Notes under the pieces: model-generated
Databases searched by the model: none
What the model was told of the DNA's origin: nothing
What the model saw: the letters and a program-made list of their open reading frames with translations, nothing else
Part shown: piece after piece, positions 14,450 through 19,954 of the stretch
Layout of the letters: every line of letters starts with the position of its first letter
Numbering within the stretch: position 1 is the stretch's first letter
Program-made: the position numbers and the translations under genes
DNA from: Helicobacteraceae bacterium
Lineage (GTDB): Bacteria; Campylobacterota; Campylobacteria; Campylobacterales; Sulfurimonadaceae
Direction of reading: 5' to 3'
DNA: 34,987 nt
Assembly: GCA_013138865.1 (NCBI GenBank)
Contig: WTBY01000076.1
Span: forward strand, 1 to 34,987

Positions 14450-14453
14450 TTCC
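14438..14453. terminator. Small hairpin overlapping two convergent stop codons
   Basis: GGAATTA (14438-14444) and TAATTCC (14447-14453) form a 7-bp stem over the stops of the RHH gene and the convergent FliL-like gene, extendable past a bulge by AGAG/CTCT. The loop is only 2 bases in a strict fold and no T run follows, so its role as a terminator is uncertain. Confidence 0.35.
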
Positions 14454-14942
14454 TCTCCTATCTAGCTCTTCATTAACAGCTTCACGTATTTCCTCACTTA
14501 TACTTTTTACGATTAAAAAATGAGTTATGTATATATTGGTATCAAGCTTCAACGAATTTCTTATTTGAGCTTTTAGTTTAGCCTTGCCCTTAGTTGTTGA
14601 AATCTCCTCTATTGACTTTGAACTTAATAATCTCAATAGTGTATCTTTTGCTATTGCAGCAGGAACTTTTGCATCTATAGAGAAACATGAGTCAAGTTGT
14701 TGCTTTTTGTAACTGGATATGTTTACAGACAAACAAATATCTTGTAAATTATTTGCTTCTTTTAGTAGTGGACTAGTTGATTTTTTATGACTTCGATGTT
14801 TAATAGATGCTAACTTACCTATTGCTTTACGATCATAGCCTTGCTCTTGTAGTTCTATTATTTCATCTTCTGAAAATATATCACCTACTTTAACTGCGAA
14901 CAACAAAGAACTTGCAAATAGAATACTTATTATATATTTCAT
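14442..14942 (-). CDS. Exported FliL-like protein, 166 aa (probable moron)
   Basis: Residues 1-16 are a signal peptide (MKYIISILFASSLLFA). Residues 17-46, VKVGDIFSEDEIIEL... DRKAIGKLAS, match the N-terminus of the 1778-residue polyvalent protein. Residues about 66-147 resemble the periplasmic domain of flagellar FliL: DTLLRLLSSKSIEEI, then GKAKLK, then ITHFLIVKS, in the same order and spacing. FliL is a membrane-anchored partner of flagellar stators; here the anchor is replaced by a cleavable-looking signal and a phage module. The gene stands alone against its neighbours with its own TATAAT promoter, as in lysogenic-conversion genes. An effect on host motility or on superinfection is inference. 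Confidence 0.72.
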   Translation of the reverse strand: MKYIISILFASSLLFAVKVGDIFSEDEIIELQEQGYDRKAIGKLASIKHRSHKKSTSPLLKEANNLQDICLSVNISSYKKQQLDSCFSIDAKVPAAIAKDTLLRLLSSKSIEEISTTKGKAKLKAQIRNSLKLDTNIYITHFLIVKSISEEIREAVNEELDRRGIK

Positions 14943-14966
14943 ACTTTCACCTTTTTTTTACTTGAC

Positions 14967-14972
14967 ATTATA
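14967..14972 (-). promoter_or_regulatory. TATAAT -10 box of the FliL-like gene
   Basis: A perfect TATAAT on the minus strand lies about 25 bases before the ATG at 14942, giving a leader of roughly 18 bases with AAAGG as ribosome binding site. No clear -35 is seen, which is common in Campylobacterota promoters. It would allow expression in the lysogen independently of phage operons. Confidence 0.6.
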
Positions 14973-15200
14973 CTCAATTAGTTAAAATCAGACCATAAGC
15001 GCAAACACTAGAGCCGAGCGAAAGCAAGGCATACCACATGAGCCAAACACGCCACAGCGAGTTCGTGCGAGTTATTTTAACTCTAATGCGATGCTATAAG
15101 AACGAATACTAATAAATCTTTAGCGATTATTGGCTCAGAAACTACGGAGTGGGTCGGTTGATGGGTTGTTTTTGATTTTTCGTCTCGTCTCGCTGTTTAT

Positions 15201-15399
15201 TTAAGGTTTGAGAAGTGTAGCTCTAAACTTAAGAGGTTGATGTGAATGATATGTTTGCTTAAACTTTAGGAATTATAAAAAGGTATTAAAATAGATTAGT
15301 TTAATACCTTTTGTTTAAGTTTAAAGTGTGTTTACTTAAGTATTAGTGTTGGTTTAAGGTTGGAGTCACTATTTAGTGGTTTATGGCTTAAGGTTAGAG
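15201..15399 (+). repeat. Three iteron-like TTAAGGTTNGAG repeats
   Basis: Copies lie at 15201-15212 (N=T), 15354-15365 (N=G) and 15388-15399 (N=A). They share orientation and lie on both sides of the inverted repeat at 15278-15312. Spacing is irregular, so they could be replication iterons, accessory sites for recombination or regulator sites. No other copies were noticed. Confidence 0.45.
15278..15312. repeat. lox-like perfect inverted repeat (13-9-13)
   Basis: Left arm AAAAGGTATTAAA (15278-15290), spacer ATAGATTAG (15291-15299) and right arm TTTAATACCTTTT (15300-15312); the arms are exact reverse complements. Tyrosine recombinase core sites have arms of 11-13 bp around a 6-9 bp asymmetric spacer (loxP is 13-8-13), so this is a good candidate target for the recombinase at 12099-12683. 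The arms have only two G/C pairs each, making a terminator less likely. Confidence 0.55.
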
Positions 15400-15513
15400 T
15401 GAAAAAGTCATATTTAAGCATCTGTTCTCAAAAATAGTTAGTGCGATCGTAAATGTAAACTTAATCAGCTAAAAGGTGTATCTACTCAAAACTTTTCACT
15501 TTAGAAATAGGGG

Positions 15514-15531
15514 AGGGGGTGATCCCCTTTT
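15514..15531 (+). terminator. Possible weak intrinsic terminator
   Basis: AGGGG (15514-15518), loop GTGAT and CCCCT (15524-15528) are followed by a few T. It would end a plus-strand transcript from the non-coding region, for which no gene is known. Confidence 0.3.
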
Positions 15532-15671
15532 GTATTTCATCCATATACTACGTTGGAGTGTCTATAATTTTATTTTTTAATTTTTTTAGCTTTTTATGTT
15601 TTTTGTCTTTAAGAAATGAAAAAACTTAATAAATAATTGCTTGAGGTTTGATGTCTTAGGTCTTAGAGCTA

Positions 15672-15779
15672 TTAATACTCTTGATGTAGCTCTTTGAGTA
15701 TTTTCACAATTCTTTCTTTCTCTTCAACAGTTAAACACGTTGCTTTTTTTGTGTAGTTGATTATCTCTTCTTGGCTCAT
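15672..15779 (-). CDS. Small helical protein, 35 aa, end of early operon
   Basis: Its ATG overlaps the previous stop codon as ATGA, so it is coupled to the 59-aa gene. The product (starts MSQEEIINYTKKATCL, then VEEKERIVKILKEL) is a charged helical microprotein. It is the last gene of the long minus operon before the non-coding region. Its function is unknown. Confidence 0.5.
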   Translation of the reverse strand: MSQEEIINYTKKATCLTVEEKERIVKILKELHQEY

Positions 15780-15955
15780 ATTGCTATGCTCACTTGTTTA
15801 TTATTTTGGAACTCTGCTCCATAATAAAAGCTCTCTATTAATAGAGCTTTTATTGCTTTATTTACTATGACATTTTTACTCTCAAGCTTTTTGAGTTCAT
15901 TCGTAATAACGAACTCAAAATCTCGAACACTTGTGATTAATACTTTGCTACTCAT
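15776..15955 (-). CDS. Small protein, 59 aa, coupled to the SSB-like gene
   Basis: Its ATG shares bases with the SSB-like stop as TAATG, a junction used repeatedly in this genome. The product has an N-terminal strand-rich part (SSKVLITSVRDFEFVIT) and a helix (KAIKALLIESFYYG). Its coding sequence contains a perfect 12-bp inverted repeat at 15823-15854, which could also act in the transcript. Its function is unknown. Confidence 0.55.
   Translation of the reverse strand: MSSKVLITSVRDFEFVITNELKKLESKNVIVNKAIKALLIESFYYGAEFQNNKQVSIAI
15823..15854. repeat. 12-bp inverted repeat inside the 59-aa gene
   Basis: AATAAAAGCTCT (15823-15834) and AGAGCTTTTATT (15843-15854) are exact reverse complements around an 8-base loop. 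It would form a stable mRNA hairpin about 100 bases after the SSB-like stop and might set relative gene expression or mRNA decay in the early operon. Confidence 0.5.
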
Positions 15956-16458
15956 TAGAATGGTATCTCATCTTCATCTATGTCAATAGTTGGTATTGAG
16001 TTAGTACTTGGCATATTAGTTGTACCCTGTGTTTGAGCTTGTGAATGCTTTTGTTGTTCATTGTTTTGGTTTAATTGTGGTGGACTCCACACTACATCGT
16101 GTCTATGTGTTAGAGGTGTATTCTCATCAATTGGCTTTGCTTCAAAAATAGCTATATGAATTTTACCATTTTGAAAAATTGGTGACTCTATAACTCCACT
16201 TTTATACTCAGTTTGGCCATTATCACTCACTTTATCCCATATTGCACCAGCCCTTACTCTTGGAAACTTCTCATTTTTTCTATTGAAAGAGTAGTTAATA
16301 TAGTAGTCAGGCTCATTTTCTGCTTTTTGCTCATTAGTGTTCTTTGTGATTGTAAAAGTTGCACTCTCCATAAATGGAGGTCTTACGCTCATCTGTAAGT
16401 AAGTTGTTTTATTCTCACCTTGTCCTATTGTTTGAACTGTTGTAATACCTATTTTCAT
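15955..16458 (-). CDS. Single-stranded DNA-binding-like protein (DUF736-like), 167 aa
   Basis: The C-terminus ends DIDEDEIPF, the acidic tip with terminal Pro-Phe that bacterial SSB proteins use to recruit repair and replication partners. The core (PDYYINYSF, VRAGAIWDK, YKSGVIESP, KIHIAIFEAKP) resembles DUF736-type OB-fold proteins of mobile elements rather than classical SSB. Residues 125-157 form a Gln/Asn/Thr-rich linker, again as in SSB. It is coupled to the 263-aa gene upstream (overlap of 4 bases) and to the 59-aa gene downstream. A role in replication with the primase-helicase of the same operon is likely. Confidence 0.75.
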   Translation of the reverse strand: MKIGITTVQTIGQGENKTTYLQMSVRPPFMESATFTITKNTNEQKAENEPDYYINYSFNRKNEKFPRVRAGAIWDKVSDNGQTEYKSGVIESPIFQNGKIHIAIFEAKPIDENTPLTHRHDVVWSPPQLNQNNEQQKHSQAQTQGTTNMPSTNSIPTIDIDEDEIPF

Positions 16459-17246
16459 GCTTTTTCCTTTTGTTTTTTGTAGCCATCACAAATAATTACA
16501 TTGTCATTATTAAATGTACCAAATATTACATCTTTGTATGTACACGTTGGAAATAGATAGGTACAACTACTACATAGATTTACTTGAAAACAACCACAAA
16601 CATAATCTTCATCAACAATAGTTTGTGGTATCTTACTTGCACATAACCCACACCCTTTTTCTTCGACTTCATCTTCTGCATACGAAGTACAATCAATACA
16701 GTTTGAAGATATTATTTTTTTTGTATCTTCTTTAAACTTCTTACTAATCTCTACATTGGCAAGAAGATTTTGCAACTTATAAGTTTCTTGCCAGTCCAAC
16801 ATTTTTACTAACTCATCTTTTTTAGCCTCACGTGGTGCATTATTTGAAAAAACATATGATATTCCTTGTTCATCTTCTAATATTTGAGGATAAATTATAT
16901 TATTTATTTCGCTCTTCTTATATTGATCACAACCATGAGAGAACTCATCTGCTGGTGTTCCTGTGTGAGTACAATGCTCTTTTAAAAAGTCGCAACCGCT
17001 GCATCTATCTTTATAGCCACCTAGTGTCTCATATAATTTTTCACATAAGTTTGCTAAATCTGCACAATATTCTAAAGGAGCAGCATTAGCACCGGTTTTT
17101 ACTGTCATGTGTAGTTGTGCTACTTTATTATAAATTTTATATAAACACTCTTCTTTAGTTGGCTTATACTCTTTCCATTCCCCTTTGTGAGTATTATCAT
17201 TCAACTCCTGATCCATTCTTTTAAGAAATAATTCTTTTCCACTCAT
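16455..17246 (-). CDS. Cysteine-rich early protein, 263 aa
   Basis: GGGAG lies 8 bases upstream of ATG. Residues 28-80 (ECLYKIYNKVAQLHM, then LEYCADLANLCEKLYE) form an acidic helical region like those found at the ends of some phage Ea-type early proteins. Three Cys clusters follow: CSGCDFLKEHC (about 82-92), CIDC with CGLC (about 180-200) and CGC...CSSC...C (about 215-235). Paired cysteines suggest zinc binding. No catalytic domain is recognised. The gene lies between the 26-aa membrane peptide and the SSB-like gene in the early operon. Confidence 0.65.
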   Translation of the reverse strand: MSGKELFLKRMDQELNDNTHKGEWKEYKPTKEECLYKIYNKVAQLHMTVKTGANAAPLEYCADLANLCEKLYETLGGYKDRCSGCDFLKEHCTHTGTPADEFSHGCDQYKKSEINNIIYPQILEDEQGISYVFSNNAPREAKKDELVKMLDWQETYKLQNLLANVEISKKFKEDTKKIISSNCIDCTSYAEDEVEEKGCGLCASKIPQTIVDEDYVCGCFQVNLCSSCTYLFPTCTYKDVIFGTFNNDNVIICDGYKKQKEKA

Positions 17247-17257
17247 CTATTTTCTCC

Positions 17258-17338
17258 CTATCTTCTTTTTTTAAATATTAATGGTCTTACTAACGCAACA
17301 ATTGCGATCGCCACTACTAAAATTACTGTATTTACCAT
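17258..17338 (-). CDS. Single-pass membrane microprotein, 26 aa
   Basis: Its ATG overlaps the terminase stop (ATGGTAA), so it is translationally coupled to terL. Residues 3-17 are a hydrophobic helix (TVILVVAIAIVALV), followed by a basic tail ending KKRR. That is the build of a tiny inner-membrane peptide. Its function is unknown; a position after terL is odd for a holin because the real lysis cassette lies elsewhere. Confidence 0.6.
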   Translation of the reverse strand: MVNTVILVVAIAIVALVRPLIFKKRR

Positions 17339-18897
17339 GTTGACTCTTCGTCCTCTTCCTCGTCCTCTTCAAAGGTGCGATCGACTATGAAATGTAGTTG
17401 GTAGGCTAGTGTGTCCATTAAGTCATCATGTAGTGACTCAACATCTATATCAAAGCCACTAAGTTGTGCTTCTAGTTCTGCTACATTTATGTCACTATCA
17501 TTAAAAAATATTTTGTTAGTTAAAAATAGTGGGTGTAAGTTTGAGATACGAATATTTTTATTTACTCCACCATGACGTAACTCTTCAACTGGTATACGTA
17601 CACCACTCTCTTTTTGTGCTACATCAATAGTATAAAAAAAGTCGTTTTGCGCTCCAGCTTTTTCAATACCAAAACGGATCGGATTAAATTCACGTTGAAC
17701 ACGTATTGCATTGAGAGACTTTTCATACGGAGTCCAGTGACCAGCACTTATATCTATAACGTACATATTCCCATTAGTGTCGTATGCAGACGTTATGATT
17801 ACACTTTTGTCTGCACCATCACTAGCTAAGTCCATAGTTGAATATATTACACAACTACTCAGAGGTATTTTTTCACCACTTTTTAAAACTATATTTTTAG
17901 GTTCACGTATAGCTACTCTTTGAGTCTCTTTAGCATTAGCAAATTCCATATATTCAACTTTGTCACTAAACTCTAGGTGTGAAAAGTAGTTAAAGTATTC
18001 GCGCTTGAAGAGTGTTTTCTCTTCGGCTTGAGCAACACATAGGTACTCTTGATAAAATAAGTTATGTTGTCCTTGTTCAAAGAGTCCTCTTTTAATAGAC
18101 TCAATTGACTCTATCTCTATTACTTTGCCATGAGTCTCAAAATATTCTCTCTCTTTTGCTCTTGCTGCATCATCACTTAATGGAAAGCGATCGGACCAGG
18201 CAGATTTATTATCTATAATGATAGGTATGATGAGTTTAGACCACTTTTTGATTTTTAGTATTTTAGATATTAGACTATCTGCGTGTAAGATTGTTCCTAT
18301 CACTCTAGCTTTACCAACAATAGGGTCGAGTGCTGGTAAACAGTCTCCAGTAAACCACTCCCACAATTTTTTTCTATTTTCTCGTGAGCGTATAGCGTAT
18401 TGACCTACTTTTGACTCAATATCATCAAAAGTTTGTTTTGTTGGTCTCATAAAGTTAAATGAACCACCACGAGGATCTTGACCAGCTCCTAATGCTTCAA
18501 CATAACACTTGTACTTACCATCAACAATTATTTCAATTTCAGTATCGCTCCATACACTACCTTTTTCAATGTGATAGCCTTTCGCAATAGCATTTACAAG
18601 CATAGTTTTAACGTCTTTTAAAAACTTCTTAGCTTTTTTTTCTGTCGATGAAAAGATTTGATGATATGGTTCATGCTCATATAATATGTCAGAGAAAGCA
18701 TCTATTTTATTTACAACCGTAGTTTTACCAGCACCACGAAAAATAGTAGCTACTTTGAACTTTGCTGCATCATCTAAGAAGTCTAATATATCAGCGTGAA
18801 ATTTAGGTGATTTATTTGTAAAAATTTGAGGTGCAACATGTTTAGCTGTTTTTAGTTTCAATATGGCATTTTTAGACACTGGAGGTAAGCTACTCAA
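17332..18897 (-). CDS. terL: Terminase large subunit, 521 aa
   Basis: This is the ATP-driven motor and nuclease that packages DNA into the prohead. Walker A is FRGAGKTT (residues 53-60), with a Walker B-like TFDDIE at about 156-161. The RNase H-like nuclease domain shows Asp356 in TMDLASDG, Glu412 in GIEKAG and Asp491/Asp492 in HDDLMDTLAY. Length and motif style resemble podovirus terminases such as the T7 type. Its start overlaps the small subunit gene by 8 bases. The acidic C-terminal tail (EEDEEEDEE) is unusual. It lies in the minus-strand early operon, far from the portal gene on the opposite strand. Confidence 0.9.
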   Translation of the reverse strand: MSSLPPVSKNAILKLKTAKHVAPQIFTNKSPKFHADILDFLDDAAKFKVATIFRGAGKTTVVNKIDAFSDILYEHEPYHQIFSSTEKKAKKFLKDVKTMLVNAIAKGYHIEKGSVWSDTEIEIIVDGKYKCYVEALGAGQDPRGGSFNFMRPTKQTFDDIESKVGQYAIRSRENRKKLWEWFTGDCLPALDPIVGKARVIGTILHADSLISKILKIKKWSKLIIPIIIDNKSAWSDRFPLSDDAARAKEREYFETHGKVIEIESIESIKRGLFEQGQHNLFYQEYLCVAQAEEKTLFKREYFNYFSHLEFSDKVEYMEFANAKETQRVAIREPKNIVLKSGEKIPLSSCVIYSTMDLASDGADKSVIITSAYDTNGNMYVIDISAGHWTPYEKSLNAIRVQREFNPIRFGIEKAGAQNDFFYTIDVAQKESGVRIPVEELRHGGVNKNIRISNLHPLFLTNKIFFNDSDINVAELEAQLSGFDIDVESLHDDLMDTLAYQLHFIVDRTFEEDEEEDEESTW

Positions 18898-19411
18898 ATT
18901 CTACCTCTATTACATCAAACTCTTTTTTCAACTCTTCTGAGCTAATACGATCGGCACCAGCACCAGCAAGACGATCAAGCATTTTATCTTCTCTACCAGT
19001 TACTAGAACTGCTATATCTTTTGCTAGTTTTATATCATCACGTTTAAAAACACCTCTAGCTATGTCTGCTTTTACTCTCTCTATAAAAGCTTCTAAGACT
19101 TCGTACGTATCACCAATAAGTTCGGAGTTTCGCTTTACATCTACTTCACTTTTTTTATCTAGTGCAACTAGAGCTTTTGCTTGTATAGAGTCATTACCAC
19201 CAATAGCTATAACTGCTTCTTGTCTTTTTAAGTGTAATTTTGCTTCCCACTCGTATTTTTTAGCCCATCTTCCGATCGCAGACTTTGAACCAGTGTACTC
19301 TTCATCGTCTAACTTCTCAGCAATACGAGCATAAGAGAGTGGTGTAAAATTATTTTCAAAAGTTGCAGACTCAAGATATATTATTAATGCTCTCTCTTCA
19401 TTATTTAACAT
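18890..19411 (-). CDS. terS: Terminase small subunit, 173 aa
   Basis: Residues 20-60 form an HTH of the small-terminase type (YARIAEKLDD, then SKSAIGRWAKKYEWEAK), used to recognise the packaging site. The central region (about 75-125) is a long helical stretch for oligomerisation, and the acidic C-terminus would contact the large subunit. Placement just before terL with an 8-base overlap supports the call. It overlaps the 75-aa gene by 11 bases. Confidence 0.82.
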   Translation of the reverse strand: MLNNEERALIIYLESATFENNFTPLSYARIAEKLDDEEYTGSKSAIGRWAKKYEWEAKLHLKRQEAVIAIGGNDSIQAKALVALDKKSEVDVKRNSELIGDTYEVLEAFIERVKADIARGVFKRDDIKLAKDIAVLVTGREDKMLDRLAGAGADRISSEELKKEFDVIEVEFE

Positions 19412-19628
19412 TTGAGTCTCCCATCGAACCTAAATATTCTCTTGCGTACTCTTGAGCCTCTTTTTGTGTATCAAAAGTTTCGATGCTTTGAGAACCATCT
19501 TTAAAGAATATTGTTACTTTTGTATTTAGCCACATTTTTCTTCTTGTCTCTTTTGTTACTCCTATGACTAAAGGCTGAAAAGTAACTGCTTTTACTTTTT
19601 TAGGTGACTTAACTTCAACATTTACCAT
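19401..19628 (-). CDS. Small hypothetical protein, 75 aa
   Basis: Its ATG lies in the motif ATGGTAA, overlapping the stop of a possible frame upstream (19622-19954), and its end overlaps terS. The product is small and beta-rich with basic residues (VEVKSPKKVKAVTF; MWLNTKVTIFFKDG) and a short C-terminal helix. No family is recognised. Its position suggests a packaging or replication accessory protein. Confidence 0.6.
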   Translation of the reverse strand: MVNVEVKSPKKVKAVTFQPLVIGVTKETRRKMWLNTKVTIFFKDGSQSIETFDTQKEAQEYAREYLGSMGDSNVK

Positions 19629-19954
19629 GTGACACCCTCAAACTCCCTAAACGTAACTATTTCAACTAAGTTGGCTCTTGGAGTTGTCATATGTAAAATA
19701 TTTTTACGTGTGACAAAAAGAAAGCCCTCTACAAGGAGCTTAAAAGATACTCTTTTGTTTAGTGTCTTAATGTCACAAGGGTTTCTATGAAATTTTAAAA
19801 AAAAATTTAAAAAAAATAAAAAACTTTTGTAGAGTGAATATGTAGAGTTTTTGCTTGTGACATTGAGACAAGCCGTGACAAGTCCTAAATTGTGGGTTTT
19901 TGCTGTCTTAGACAATGGCTTATGAGTTGGTTTCACTTGTGCCACCCTCTTCAA
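19622..19954 (-). CDS. Doubtful 110-aa frame after the primase-helicase
   Basis: This frame overlaps the 3' end of the primase-helicase gene and ends in an ATGGTAA junction with the 75-aa gene, the same junction type as at the end of terL. Against it, the starts are TTG or GTG, and the middle is driven by an A/T homopolymer region (FLFFLNFFLKF). The segment 19629-19919 also holds five GTGACA/TGTCAC hexamers (19629, 19710, 19771, 19857, 19875). It may instead be a non-coding spacer or a decayed tail of the upstream gene. Confidence 0.3.
   Translation of the reverse strand: MKRVAQVKPTHKPLSKTAKTHNLGLVTACLNVTSKNSTYSLYKSFLFFLNFFLKFHRNPCDIKTLNKRVSFKLLVEGFLFVTRKNILHMTTPRANLVEIVTFREFEGVTW

Larger units (their letters stand above)
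14943..15671. other. 729-bp non-coding region with repeats (candidate origin/recombination region)
   Basis: No convincing gene is seen. The first part (about 14995-15110) is clearly richer in G+C than the rest of the genome and contains small hairpins such as GCGAAAGC. A perfect inverted repeat (15278-15312), three TTAAGGTTNGAG repeats (15201, 15354, 15388) and a GGGG/CCCC hairpin with T run (15514-15531) follow. A 24-codon frame at 15038-15112 with AAGG upstream is possible but weak. The region lies between the partition/FliL-like genes and the end of the early operon. Confidence 0.7.

Noticed and set aside
15278-15312. Inverted repeat read as a terminator
   Set aside because: Each arm has only two G/C pairs, no gene ends nearby, and the arm-spacer-arm geometry fits a recombinase site better. 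It is not fully excluded.
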